Positions 1-9,629 of a stretch of DNA of 64,000 nt are shown piece by piece (within the stretch, counting starts at the first letter, position 1; each line of letters begins with the position of its first letter). The notes under the pieces are model-generated. The model searched no databases and was not told where the DNA came from. It was given only the letters and a program-made list of their open reading frames with translations. The DNA is from Candidatus Marimicrobium litorale (GTDB lineage: Bacteria; Pseudomonadota; Gammaproteobacteria; Pseudomonadales; Halieaceae). The stretch is from NCBI RefSeq assembly GCF_026262645.1, contig NZ_SHNO01000001.1:1364001-1428000 (forward strand), given 5' to 3'. Both the position numbers and the translations under genes were made by a program.

Positions 1-164
1 GGAAAAACGCCCCGCTACCAACAGCGCCTTGAGATTGCAGCCAGAGGGCCTGATAATGCCGCTGTGCACCACGTTCACGCCACAGGTAACATTAGCAGTG
101 AATGCGTCTGTTCCGTGGATGCGAAGCGATATCCTGATCACACAAATAACAGAAAGGTCAGCAC

Positions 165-2408
165 ATGGAGAAAAGCTTACTTGTTCCCGTGCTTCTGGCT
201 AGCGGCCTATCCGCGGCCGCAGCACCCATCTCCGCCCAGCAAGACCCACACACGGGAGACCGAGCCATACTGGAGGAATTGGTCGTTACCGCGCGAAAGC
301 GCGAACAGAACTTGCAGGACGTAGCGGTCAGTGTCTCTCTGCTCTCGGGCAAAACACTGGCAGAAGCGCAATTGAAAAACGCGGCAGAACTCGCCACGCT
401 GCTGCCTACCCTCAACTTACAGGCGAGCTCAGGGCCTTCGACCGCGTCATTCAATATACGCGGTATAGGGACACAGACGTTCAGCCCAGGCGTGGACCCC
501 AGTGTTTCAACCATGGTCGATGGCGTTGTACTGGGGCGTTCCGGCATGGCTTTCCTGGACCTTGCAGATATCGAACGCGTAGAGGTGCTCAGAGGTCCAC
601 AGGGTACGCTGTACGGTAAAAATGCCTCCGGGGGTGTCGTGCATATTATCACGCGCGACCCCACCCCCGAATTTAGCGGCACCATTGCCGGCACCGCGAT
701 CGAAGACAACGAATATCGTATCGATGGCACAGTGTCCGGGCCTGTCAGCGATACGCTGGGTTATCGACTGACCGGCAGCAAGGTGGATGACGATGGCTGG
801 GCCAAGAACGTCTACAACGGCAACAAGATCAATGATCAGGACAGTTACACGATTCGCGGAAAGCTGTTGTGGCAGCCAGACGAGGACCTGGAGTTCCTGC
901 TCGCTGGGGACTATCACGAAAACGACTGCAACTGTCTCGCCCTGAGCGTGAGAGAAATTCTCGCAGGGCCAAGCCAGAACAGATTATTGCAGGAACAATT
1001 ACCCCTGGTGCCCTCCGACGATCAGCAGGATGTCAATAATGATGAGTCCACCAAAAACCACACCAAGAGTGGCGGTCTGTCGCTCAGTGCCAACTGGAAT
1101 ATTGAAGACTACCTGCTGACCTCTATCAGCGCTTACCGGGACTGGGACAACAAGAGCATCGTGGACTTCGACCGTGGACCGACCAACCCACTTGCCCTGA
1201 GTTTTCCTTCCATACCCAGGACTGAACAAGACCAGGTCTCCCAGGAGATAAGAGTGCAGTCACCGGTATCTGACTGGGGTTCTTACATACTGGGGGCCTA
1301 CTACTTCGAACAGGACATCGATACCAGTAGCAGTACAGCAACGTCTCTGATAATTCCCGCCACCCGCATCGCCAGTACCCATGTCGAGGCCAGAAACGCG
1401 TCCATCTTCGGCGAGGTCAATGTCAATATCTCCCAGCAATGGCAACTTATACTGGGCGGGCGTTACTCCTATGACGAACTGAAATATCGCACTCAAGCGG
1501 TTGGCAGCGATGGAATACTTTTTCCTCCCCCCGGACGGTCCAGAAATTCACTCGACGAAACTGATTTCTCGCCGAAGGTCGTCGTGCAGTGGGATTTTAA
1601 TGAACAAGCAATGGCCTATGCCAGTTACGTGAGCGGCTACAAAGGCCCTGCGTTCGACACGTCACTGGTCGCCGACGGATCTGTTGTCAAACCCGAGACC
1701 AGCGATGCGTGGGAGCTTGGCCTGAAATCGCGCTGGCTGGACGATCGCCTTCTGCTGAATATCGCTGCGTTTTACGCCGAGTATGACGACTTTCAGGCGG
1801 AGACCTCCCTCGATAACAACCCCGACGACCTGCTTCCGGGTAGTCCGGTGCTAGTCAATGCAGGCGAAGTCTCCACCAAAGGCGTAGAAATTGAATTCAT
1901 TGCGCAGCCCGCGGACAGCTGGACAATCAGTGGTGGACTCGCCTACACCGACGGAACGATAGAAGACTACGAGGAGGGAAACTGCAGTGGTGGGCAGATT
2001 GCCCGTAATGAATGTCCCGACGGATACCAGGACCTGTCCGGCGGCCGCCTGCCACAGACACCTAAATGGAAATTCAACCTGAACACCAACTACCGCATTG
2101 GTCTGCAGAAAGTGCCTCTGGACCTGACGCTAGGCGCTAACCTGAGGATGCAGGACGATGTACTGTACGGGCTGTCACAAGACCCGTATACAGAGCAGGA
2201 TGGGTATACCATTTTGGATATCAGTGCGGCATTGTCCGGCAGAGACAAGGGTTATCGCTTTACGGCTTTCGTCAAGAATGTGTTCGATACACATTACGCG
2301 GCGCTTATTTTTGCCAACAGCGCCGACCTGCAGCCGAATGCCTATATCCAGCTGGTGCCCAAATACGCGTCTCGAACCGCCGGAGTTGAGCTGCGCTACG
2401 ACTTTTAA
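165..2408 (+). CDS. TonB-dependent outer-membrane receptor
   Basis: This 747-residue protein is an outer-membrane active transporter that imports a ligand using energy from TonB/ExbBD. Residues 1-25 form a signal peptide ending in an alanine-rich stretch. A TonB-box-like segment (EELVVTARKREQ, residues 37-48) follows, and then the plug domain with the family motif RVEVLRGPQGTLYG at residues 138-151. The rest is an aromatic-rich beta-barrel ending in a terminal Phe (YDF), as expected for outer-membrane insertion. The ATG is preceded by AGAAAGG at 151-157. The VTARKRE box is typical of receptors common in Halieaceae and sphingomonads for organic substrates; the substrate cannot be read from sequence. 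A second receptor of the same type follows in the same direction, but the 240-bp gap suggests separate transcription. Confidence 0.95.
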   Translation: MEKSLLVPVLLASGLSAAAAPISAQQDPHTGDRAILEELVVTARKREQNLQDVAVSVSLLSGKTLAEAQLKNAAELATLLPTLNLQASSGPSTASFNIRGIGTQTFSPGVDPSVSTMVDGVVLGRSGMAFLDLADIERVEVLRGPQGTLYGKNASGGVVHIITRDPTPEFSGTIAGTAIEDNEYRIDGTVSGPVSDTLGYRLTGSKVDDDGWAKNVYNGNKINDQDSYTIRGKLLWQPDEDLEFLLAGDYHENDCNCLALSVREILAGPSQNRLLQEQLPLVPSDDQQDVNNDESTKNHTKSGGLSLSANWNIEDYLLTSISAYRDWDNKSIVDFDRGPTNPLALSFPSIPRTEQDQVSQEIRVQSPVSDWGSYILGAYYFEQDIDTSSSTATSLIIPATRIASTHVEARNASIFGEVNVNISQQWQLILGGRYSYDELKYRTQAVGSDGILFPPPGRSRNSLDETDFSPKVVVQWDFNEQAMAYASYVSGYKGPAFDTSLVADGSVVKPETSDAWELGLKSRWLDDRLLLNIAAFYAEYDDFQAETSLDNNPDDLLPGSPVLVNAGEVSTKGVEIEFIAQPADSWTISGGLAYTDGTIEDYEEGNCSGGQIARNECPDGYQDLSGGRLPQTPKWKFNLNTNYRIGLQKVPLDLTLGANLRMQDDVLYGLSQDPYTEQDGYTILDISAALSGRDKGYRFTAFVKNVFDTHYAALIFANSADLQPNAYIQLVPKYASRTAGVELRYDF

Positions 2409-2649
2409 AGCGGCTTAACAGTACATTTGGCCTAAGCCAAAAAATTCACTCGACACGTTTCGAGCAGTTCGTGGTTATTATGGCGTCGTTGTAATATTGC
2501 ACGTAGCGAAAGGCAGACGGTAAAGCACAGACAAAACGAGACATAGCCGACCTCGACGCAGCGCCCCTGAGCCCGCGGGTCGTTGTCTCAATGATGAATG
2601 ATCGATTGGGTGTATTTTCGATACCCAGTAAGAACAAAGTTGACTGCTT

Positions 2650-5220
2650 ATGCACTGGACAGACAAGGCTCTCATCACGACAAACGCACATTCCCTGCTG
2701 TCAGTCCTCCTCGTCTCAGCCTATGCAATGACCGTTCAAGCGCAAGAGTTGCCAGATGGCACCGACACAGGCCCGCTAGTATTGGAAGAAGTCATTGTTA
2801 CCGCGCGAAAGCGGGAGGAGTTGCTACAGGACACACCCGTGTCTATTACCGCTTTTTCGCAGGAGCAATTGATTGTCAGGGGCATCGCCAATACGCGGGA
2901 TCTGGAGCAGTCAGTACCGGGCCTGAGCTTTAGCGAGCAGGGCAACAAAGCACCCGCTATCTTTATTCGCGGTGTCGGCCAGAAGGAAGCCAATGCCGCA
3001 CTGGACCCCGGAGTAGGTGTCTATATCAACTCTATCTATATACCGCGCACTGACAGCCAACTACTGGACGTAATGGACACCGAATCTATACAGGTACTGC
3101 GAGGACCTCAGGGTACTCTGTTCGGTAAAAACAATACCGGCGGCGCACTGCTGGTCTCCACTGTTAGCCCGCATACCGAGGGATACGAGGGTCAAGCCTC
3201 TACCCGCCTTGGCAATCACGGCCGCGCTGACTTCAAGGGCGCTGTCAATATTCCGCTGGTAGAAGACACACTGGCCGCCAGAATAGGCCTCAATAAAACC
3301 AGGCGCGATGGCTATATGAAAAGTCTGTTCAACGGACAGAATTACGGTGACGAGGATCGTTACGGCGCAACTGCGCGCGTGTTGTGGACGCCCACCGATA
3401 CTTTCAGCACCGACCTGTTCTACTACTACTCCAAGATAAAAGAAAATGGCGGCGGATTGACCTGCGTCCTGCAAAATCCGGAGGCGACTTTCAATACATT
3501 CACCTGGCCGGGGTTCACTGAAGCCGGCTCATTCGCCTCGCGCTGTGAGGTTGCAGAATCGGAATCTGAAAATGACAACCTGACCCTCAACGCACCAACG
3601 CGGTTTGAAATCGAAAGTCAGATCTTCGGTATAACCCTTAACTGGCAAGTCGGAAAGTTCAACCTGAAGAGCATCACCGCCTGGAGCCATCAGCAGGATA
3701 TTTCTATCGGTGACGACAGCGATGGCACAGATATTCCCGGAGTCTCAACTAATGGGCTGCCCGTTACACAAGCGCTGGAGCGATCACTTAATGCGGGTTA
3801 CGGCAACTTTACCTTGCCGGACGACGAAGAGCGTAACCAGTACAGCCAGGAGCTGCAATTGACAAGCACAGCCTTCAACGATCGTCTCACGTATACCACC
3901 GGTCTGTTTTACGCAAGTGAACGCATAGACAATACGATTAACGGTAATCTTGTTGGATTTAACGGCTACTCATACAAGGCCGATACGGAAACGTTGATAC
4001 CCAAAATTATCGGAACAAACAGCGATCTCACCAATATTAGTTACGCGGCCTATATTCAGGGCACTTACGACGTGACCGACTGGTATTCCTTCACGCTTGG
4101 CACACGTTACACCAACGAAAAACGTGAGCGCAAAGCAACACTGTACGAATCTGATTGTGAAGCAAACATTCGGGACGACCTGATTAAAGGGGCGAGAAAC
4201 CTGTGCGCCTTTGACGTTCTCTCGCTCGCTGACCCAACTGATTTTTACGAGAACCCGCCTGCATTTATGCCGATCAGATTGGTAGAGGAATACCTCACTA
4301 TTGAAGGCAACACCATCGTGGCCGATAACGGTAGGGTCAAGAAAGATGAGGACTGGTCCAAGTGGACGCCGACCATCACCAATGCTTTCACTGTGCCGGA
4401 TACTGTTCTAGCTGATACACCTTTCGATAGCTCACTGATTTATTTTACCTACAGCAAGGGTTTTAAATCCGGAGGCTTCGAAATGAAGGGTTTGGAAATC
4501 GCGCAGTTCGAACCCGAGGAGGTAGAAAATTATGAACTGGGCATCAAAGTAGATGCTCTCAACCGTCGCCTGCGCTTTAATACCGCTTTTTACTACATGA
4601 ACTACGATGACATCCAGATTCGTATTACTGAACAGGGTCGTTCTTTTGCTGACATTCTCCTGTTCATTGACAACGCCGGCGCTGCAACGATAAAAGGCTT
4701 CGAAATGGAGCTGACAGCACTGCCGCTGCCCAATATCATTCTCAACGGCAATATCAGTTATACGGATGCCCGCTACGACAGCTTTATTGCGTCAGATGTA
4801 GATACAGGTGTCATTCCGCCGGTGCAATCGACCGTCGACAGATCCGATGAAAATTTCGCGGCGATTCCGAAACTAACCTATTCTCTTTCAGCGATGGCTA
4901 TTCTGCCGACGCGCCTGGGGGCTTTTGCGCCGCGTCTGTCTATGTACTACCGCGACGAACTTTATACCGGCCTTGATGCAACCGCCTGGCACCCTGAATT
5001 CAGGGATCGTGCGACCATTAGCGATGTCACCTTGTGGAATTTTCGGCTGGGGTACACCCCACCAGACCGAGAAAATATTCAGATCTTCCTGTATGTCGAC
5101 AACCTGACCAATGAAAACTATTTTCAGGGCGGGTTTTCCAATACGGAATCTTTAGGCGCAGGATCTTTTGCGCTGGGTGAACCCCGTTCCTATGGAATAG
5201 AGGCCACGGTAAGCTTCTAG
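2650..5220 (+). CDS. TonB-dependent outer-membrane receptor (second)
   Basis: This 856-residue TonB-dependent receptor has an N-terminal export signal of about 31 residues (cleavage near VQA-QE). A TonB box (EEVIVTARKREE) lies at residues 46-57. The plug motif IQVLRGPQGTLFG is at about residues 147-159, and a long beta-barrel ends in the sequence VSF. It is related to the receptor just upstream but clearly diverged and about 110 residues longer, with extra cysteine-containing external loops (for example near residues 275-300 and 500-520). The ATG has only a weak ribosome-binding site. It ends 19 bp from the end of the convergent glycosyltransferase-like gene. Ligand unknown. Confidence 0.95.
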   Translation: MHWTDKALITTNAHSLLSVLLVSAYAMTVQAQELPDGTDTGPLVLEEVIVTARKREELLQDTPVSITAFSQEQLIVRGIANTRDLEQSVPGLSFSEQGNKAPAIFIRGVGQKEANAALDPGVGVYINSIYIPRTDSQLLDVMDTESIQVLRGPQGTLFGKNNTGGALLVSTVSPHTEGYEGQASTRLGNHGRADFKGAVNIPLVEDTLAARIGLNKTRRDGYMKSLFNGQNYGDEDRYGATARVLWTPTDTFSTDLFYYYSKIKENGGGLTCVLQNPEATFNTFTWPGFTEAGSFASRCEVAESESENDNLTLNAPTRFEIESQIFGITLNWQVGKFNLKSITAWSHQQDISIGDDSDGTDIPGVSTNGLPVTQALERSLNAGYGNFTLPDDEERNQYSQELQLTSTAFNDRLTYTTGLFYASERIDNTINGNLVGFNGYSYKADTETLIPKIIGTNSDLTNISYAAYIQGTYDVTDWYSFTLGTRYTNEKRERKATLYESDCEANIRDDLIKGARNLCAFDVLSLADPTDFYENPPAFMPIRLVEEYLTIEGNTIVADNGRVKKDEDWSKWTPTITNAFTVPDTVLADTPFDSSLIYFTYSKGFKSGGFEMKGLEIAQFEPEEVENYELGIKVDALNRRLRFNTAFYYMNYDDIQIRITEQGRSFADILLFIDNAGAATIKGFEMELTALPLPNIILNGNISYTDARYDSFIASDVDTGVIPPVQSTVDRSDENFAAIPKLTYSLSAMAILPTRLGAFAPRLSMYYRDELYTGLDATAWHPEFRDRATISDVTLWNFRLGYTPPDRENIQIFLYVDNLTNENYFQGGFSNTESLGAGSFALGEPRSYGIEATVSF

Positions 5221-5239
5221 CACACCCCAAGTAATCAGA

Positions 5240-7111
5240 CTACAGGGGAATCATCTCCCGAGAGTTAACGAGGTCCTGGCTAACCTCGGTCGCAACGTCC
5301 CTCACCGCAGGCCAACTTGCCAGTGCAGCGGCGAAGCCATGCGCCATCTCCCTGAACTGACTGAAAAATTGGGCCTCCGTCATAGCCTCCGGTATCCCAT
5401 CGATTTCCAGAGGGCTCGAAGGCGATGCTAACGTTTGGTTATACTCCTTTAAACCGCGGTCCAGTAGTTCCTGCAATTCGGGTGATTTTAGTTCTTCCGC
5501 CGTAAAACAGCGGTCCGCGTACAACCCCAGCAAGGCCGCGTGACTGCGCGCCAGGCTCGCTCGAAAATCAAGGCGCAGACGCTCATCGCTGCGCACTGAC
5601 ACTCTCTCCAGCTCCAAAGACAGGCGAGACAGGTTCTGTTCAGGAGTAGCCCCACTCTGCGGATCTACTGAACTTCCGATCCACTCAGACACTTGCCCCA
5701 GATGACCTCCGCTTGCAAAGGCATCATCCACGCTAAAGCTGCGCTGATCCACTGGCAGGTGCGGCACGCCCCAGGGATACTCCAGCACTGCCCCATTTGG
5801 GTACACCGATAACAGCATAGCGCCAAACAGCATATCCTCACCACGAAAAACGGGGAAATAAGGCGGTAAAAGATAGCTGTTATCCAGCCCCGTGATTTGT
5901 GAGATCACGGACAACTTAAAAAAATTCGCCCGCGTGCAACCGAGCCAAACCAAACGATTTTCCAATGCCGCTCGCACTCCCTGGGGCTCCTGCGCCAGAC
6001 GACGCAAACTGGCATAATCGAGTGTGACGCCCCAGTGAACAGAGCCCGTTCCCGGGTCACCTAGAGTGCCATTCTGGGTGACCAGTATCGGCGATTCCGG
6101 CCCGAAAGCATTGGCGATCGATGCACTGCAATCTTGTAACTGTTCTGCCGCGAAGCCACCCTCGTTTAATTCCTTGAGTGCGCTGCTCAAGTGACTCCCC
6201 AGAAAACGTGCGTGCCCTGATAGTGGATCAAAATCAGCACGCTTGACCGCAGAAAACATCTCGTCTTTGCTTTCGAAAAAACCCGCTTGCCGTACCCCAC
6301 TGGCACCAACACTTACGCCTTTTTCTGCGATAGGCGACAGGATGCTTTCGAGTAATACATCATCGTCTATCATAAGCGTTCGGTAACCGACGGAGAACAT
6401 CAGGCACACGTTCCGAGCGCGGCCGAAGGTGGCGAAGTCCTGCCACACTCCTGCATCCAAAAGGAAGCGGATGTCCCGTTCGCGCTCGGGAAGCCGAACT
6501 ATCAGACCCTCTATCAGGGCCTGCTGTTCGCTCGCCCCGATATAATGTATTTCACGAGCGCTGGTGCGATTGAATCCACCCACCAGTTCGCGGTTTGCAT
6601 CTCGATTTTCACTGTCGCGAGAGTCATCCACCACAAACAGATTATCGTGCTGAGCTAGCTCTTTAACCTGCCGCATGGATTGCAGCAGGCGCTCCAACGC
6701 CGCCGGCCGATCACAGGTGGTTATAAATACCCGAGTCGGCGGCAATTCCCTGACTGATTCCTGTGCCAGTCGTGCAGAGATATCGCTGGCGTGAAGCAAA
6801 ATGCCCGCCGTGTCTAGCTGCTCAAGAGCACTCACCGCCATAGACTCCTGCCCCTTCAGTTCGGAACGCGTGTTGGTAAGGTGCTGTGCATGAGCGGCAA
6901 TGGTTTTGAACGATGTGCAGGTTTTCAACCCCTCAGCAACCTGGGGAGATATGATCAGCTGATTTCCGTTCTGGCGGTTGATCACCATGACCATTTCCAA
7001 GTTAATCTCGATAATTTCACAGTCTGAAAAAGCCACCAGAGCCCCTGATGCATCTTTATCGTCAGCATCGGGCGTGTAAAAGGAAATCGAGCTCCCCGTA
7101 TCTTCTGTCAT
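5240..7111 (-). CDS. Glycosyltransferase-like protein with PqqD-like N-terminus
   Basis: This 623-residue cytoplasmic protein has no signal peptide or membrane segment. Residues of about 25-80 look like a PqqD-type peptide-binding fold (EINLEMVMVINRQNG, then ISPQVAEGL). From about 125 onward it resembles GT-A fold glycosyltransferases: VFITTCDRP near residues 128-136, VVDDS at 160-164 and the acidic metal/nucleotide motif IDDD at 248-251. The C-terminal 250 residues are not recognised. GGAAC lies just before the ATG. The coupling of a PqqD-like domain to a sugar transferase could mean that it modifies a ribosomal peptide or a protein, but no precursor peptide or radical SAM gene is seen nearby. 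Substrate unknown; the domain assignment is by eye. Confidence 0.6.
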   Translation of the reverse strand: MTEDTGSSISFYTPDADDKDASGALVAFSDCEIIEINLEMVMVINRQNGNQLIISPQVAEGLKTCTSFKTIAAHAQHLTNTRSELKGQESMAVSALEQLDTAGILLHASDISARLAQESVRELPPTRVFITTCDRPAALERLLQSMRQVKELAQHDNLFVVDDSRDSENRDANRELVGGFNRTSAREIHYIGASEQQALIEGLIVRLPERERDIRFLLDAGVWQDFATFGRARNVCLMFSVGYRTLMIDDDVLLESILSPIAEKGVSVGASGVRQAGFFESKDEMFSAVKRADFDPLSGHARFLGSHLSSALKELNEGGFAAEQLQDCSASIANAFGPESPILVTQNGTLGDPGTGSVHWGVTLDYASLRRLAQEPQGVRAALENRLVWLGCTRANFFKLSVISQITGLDNSYLLPPYFPVFRGEDMLFGAMLLSVYPNGAVLEYPWGVPHLPVDQRSFSVDDAFASGGHLGQVSEWIGSSVDPQSGATPEQNLSRLSLELERVSVRSDERLRLDFRASLARSHAALLGLYADRCFTAEELKSPELQELLDRGLKEYNQTLASPSSPLEIDGIPEAMTEAQFFSQFREMAHGFAAALASWPAVRDVATEVSQDLVNSREMIPL

Positions 7112-7214
7112 TGCTGTTCCAGTCTGTCAAAAAATTGGTGTGTAGTGTAGGGGAATGCGTCGCGAGAAACAAAGTTCACGTGCCTGACCACAGGGGCCTG
7201 GACCCCCTGCCGCG

Positions 7215-8654
7215 TTACAAAATGGGGCCCAGCATGGCGACAGCATTATTCCAGAGACGGCGTCCAAGGGACCAGTTAGCCACCTCTTCGAGAGTAACCA
7301 CCCTGGCGCTATCCAGGTAGGCCTGCTGCCGCTCCCGCACCGACGCGGTAACAGAAGGACTGTAAATCAGAATATTATTTTCAAAATTCAAATCAAAGCT
7401 GCGCTGGTCCATGTTGGCAGAACCTACCAGCGTAATATCGCCGTCGAGAGTCAGTGATTTACTGTGTAGCAGACCGCCCTGGTATTCGTGAATGTGCACC
7501 CCAGCCTCCAGCAGTTGTGCGTAGTAGCTTCTACTGGCTGCCGCCACCTCCCTCGAATCATTCTTGGCGGGGAGGATCAGAGTAGTCTGAACTCCCCGGT
7601 AGGCCGAGGCACACAACGCCTCTTGCATGGCCTGGGTAGGCACATAATAAGGGGTCGATATCACAAGCTCCCTGCGTGACCGGTAGATCAGGGAGAGGAA
7701 CAGCTCAGGCATTGCGGAGTAGCGCAAAATGGGGCCAGACGCCACTACCTGTGCCACTATGTCGCCGCAAACCGGCTGCTGGGCAGGCAACTGAACCTCA
7801 ACCTCCTCGCCTGCATATACCGCCCAGTCCATATCGAACAGGGCCTGGTTCTGCTGCGCAACGGGGCCAGTGAAGCGAACCATAAGATCAACCCAAGGCG
7901 CAAACTTCGCCTTGATGCGGAACGCGTCATCAGCACAGTTTTGTGAGCCGCAATAGGTGATGGCTCCGTCAACAACAACAATCTTGCGATGATTACGCAA
8001 GTCCATCCGCCCCTGCAGAGGACTAAGAATAGGGTTACCGAGAGGTAAAGCCACCGCTGCACTCACGCCGGCCTTAGACATTTTTTTCCATATTTTGGAG
8101 CGCAACAGTTTACGTGAGCCCAGGCCATCGACCATGGCCCGGCACGCAACACCACGCGTCGCAGCCCGCGTCAACGCCTCTACCACTTTGACGCCACTGC
8201 CGTCTGTCAGCCAGATATAGAACAGTACGTCGACTGAGGAACGGGCCGCATCAATATCACTGACTATCCTCTCTATAGCCACGAGAGAGTCCGCCATCAG
8301 CTCGGCCTGGTTGCCCGCCACGGCGGGGAACCCACTGATAGAGTAACCTACGCTGAACAGATGGGCGTATTCGCTGGGAACGAAATCGGGGTTATCTGCG
8401 CTGTACTCCTGACCAGCGCTGAAGTTTTTACGTACATCCTCGAGCGCCAGCATGGCCTCACGGTTGCGCCGACCAATGTTGGTCTCACCGAGCATGAGGT
8501 AGGCAATGATACCGACCAGCGGCAGCGCCAACACTACCACCAGCCACGCGATTCGTGAGGTAGGCTGACGACGCGGATGCTCCAGAACACGCATCACGAT
8601 AGCGATCTGCACCATAATATGCAGTATAAAAAATAGTTCACCGGCACTAGGCAT
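7215..8654 (-). CDS. cls: Cardiolipin synthase (phospholipase D family)
   Basis: The enzyme condenses two phosphatidylglycerol molecules into cardiolipin and glycerol at the inner membrane. Two N-terminal membrane segments (about residues 7-23 and 35-54, ending LPLVGIIAYLMLGE) match bacterial Cls. Both HKD motifs are present: H222-R-K224...D229 with GSQN following, and H397-S-K399...D404 followed by GSANMDQRS. The 479-residue length fits the family. The reading frame extends upstream to a TTG at 8702, but the ATG at 8654 is preferred because it puts the first membrane helix at the N-terminus as in known Cls proteins. The ribosome-binding site is weak. It is transcribed divergently from the following membrane-protein gene. 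Confidence 0.92.
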   Translation of the reverse strand: MPSAGELFFILHIMVQIAIVMRVLEHPRRQPTSRIAWLVVVLALPLVGIIAYLMLGETNIGRRNREAMLALEDVRKNFSAGQEYSADNPDFVPSEYAHLFSVGYSISGFPAVAGNQAELMADSLVAIERIVSDIDAARSSVDVLFYIWLTDGSGVKVVEALTRAATRGVACRAMVDGLGSRKLLRSKIWKKMSKAGVSAAVALPLGNPILSPLQGRMDLRNHRKIVVVDGAITYCGSQNCADDAFRIKAKFAPWVDLMVRFTGPVAQQNQALFDMDWAVYAGEEVEVQLPAQQPVCGDIVAQVVASGPILRYSAMPELFLSLIYRSRRELVISTPYYVPTQAMQEALCASAYRGVQTTLILPAKNDSREVAAASRSYYAQLLEAGVHIHEYQGGLLHSKSLTLDGDITLVGSANMDQRSFDLNFENNILIYSPSVTASVRERQQAYLDSARVVTLEEVANWSLGRRLWNNAVAMLGPIL

Positions 8655-8762
8655 GTCAGCAGCTTGCCCTATCACGCAAACCTCATCAAGCACCCTGTCC
8701 AATAAAACTAGGCTGGTTATTCTAAAGGTTTGAAGCAGGGCGAGGTTACGTGGCAGGGTGGT

Positions 8763-9620
8763 ATGATCGACGTATCAATCCGAAGCGAGACACCCTCAGG
8801 AATGACACAGACCCACAGGCAAACACATCACCAGAGCCTTGTTGAGCGCAGTGGCCCCTGGCCCTTCATCAGCCGAAAAAGAATCTTACGGGCGGACGGC
8901 AACACGGATGAGCTGCAATCTCGGCACGTGCGCAAAGGCCTGCACGACCGGCGGCATCACGTCCGGGCAGACCTGAATCAATGGATAGGCGCTATTTTTG
9001 CGCTGGGGGCTGCACTCTTTGGCGCCGCTAGCGGCTTATCTCTAATGCCACAGATCGCACAGCAACTGGCACTGAACAACGCAGACATTAATGCTCTTTT
9101 TTTTGCAGGCTCGATCCCGTTTACCACTGCAGCGTATCTGCAACTATTTCAGGCGGCTAATGCGCCGGTATGGGAGCACCCTGCCTCGGGTAAGAGTCAA
9201 TACCAGTGGTTTGGCTGGCGCCCCAGAGATATCGGCTGGCTAAGCTGTGTTCTGCAGTTTGCCGGCACGCTTCTGTTCAACATTAATACCTTCGATGGCA
9301 TGCGCACAGACCTGGGCTGGCTAGCAATCGACCTCCTTGTCTGGGTGCCTGACCTAACCGGTTCTCTGCTCTTCCTCAGCTCCGGCTACCTCGCTTTCGT
9401 GGAGGTCTGTCATCGCCACCTGGCGTGGTTACCGGCGTCTATCAACTGGTGGATTACATTATTGAACCTCGCCGGCTGCGTGGCGTTTATGATCGCCGCT
9501 ATTTATAGCTTCATTCCCCCTGGCGGCGAAGTAGCCACAAATTCAAACATTGCCATTGCTTTTACCCTCGCAGGCGCTTTGGGATTCCTGAGCGGCTCCC
9601 TCTTAATGCTGGCAGAATGA
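8763..9620 (+). CDS. Integral membrane protein, possibly YrhK-like
   Basis: This protein of about 285 residues has a hydrophilic N-terminal third rich in Arg and His. It is followed by about six hydrophobic segments (for example WIGAIFALGAALFGAASGL, INALFFAGSIPFTTAAYLQ and WWITLLNLAGCVAFMIAAIY). The pattern of a Phe/Gly-rich pair of helices with a conserved-looking WRPRDIGWLS linker resembles YrhK-domain membrane proteins, but I cannot confirm this. A TTG at 8730 is in frame; the ATG at 8763 is preferred because AGGG lies about 6 bases before it. Its stop codon lies 9 bases before the start of the DUF3604 gene, so it may be the first gene of that operon. Function unknown. Confidence 0.7.
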   Translation: MIDVSIRSETPSGMTQTHRQTHHQSLVERSGPWPFISRKRILRADGNTDELQSRHVRKGLHDRRHHVRADLNQWIGAIFALGAALFGAASGLSLMPQIAQQLALNNADINALFFAGSIPFTTAAYLQLFQAANAPVWEHPASGKSQYQWFGWRPRDIGWLSCVLQFAGTLLFNINTFDGMRTDLGWLAIDLLVWVPDLTGSLLFLSSGYLAFVEVCHRHLAWLPASINWWITLLNLAGCVAFMIAAIYSFIPPGGEVATNSNIAIAFTLAGALGFLSGSLLMLAE

Positions 9621-9629
9621 CAACAAATT

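Noticed and set aside
158-730. Antisense open frame of 190 codons opposite the first TonB receptor
   Set aside because: It lies wholly opposite a clear receptor gene, has no ribosome-binding site and encodes no recognisable protein; it follows from codon use on the other strand.
2409-2649. TTTGGC/GCCAAA hairpin between the two TonB receptors considered as a terminator
   Set aside because: On the plus strand it is followed by A residues instead of T residues, and the stem is only 6 bp.
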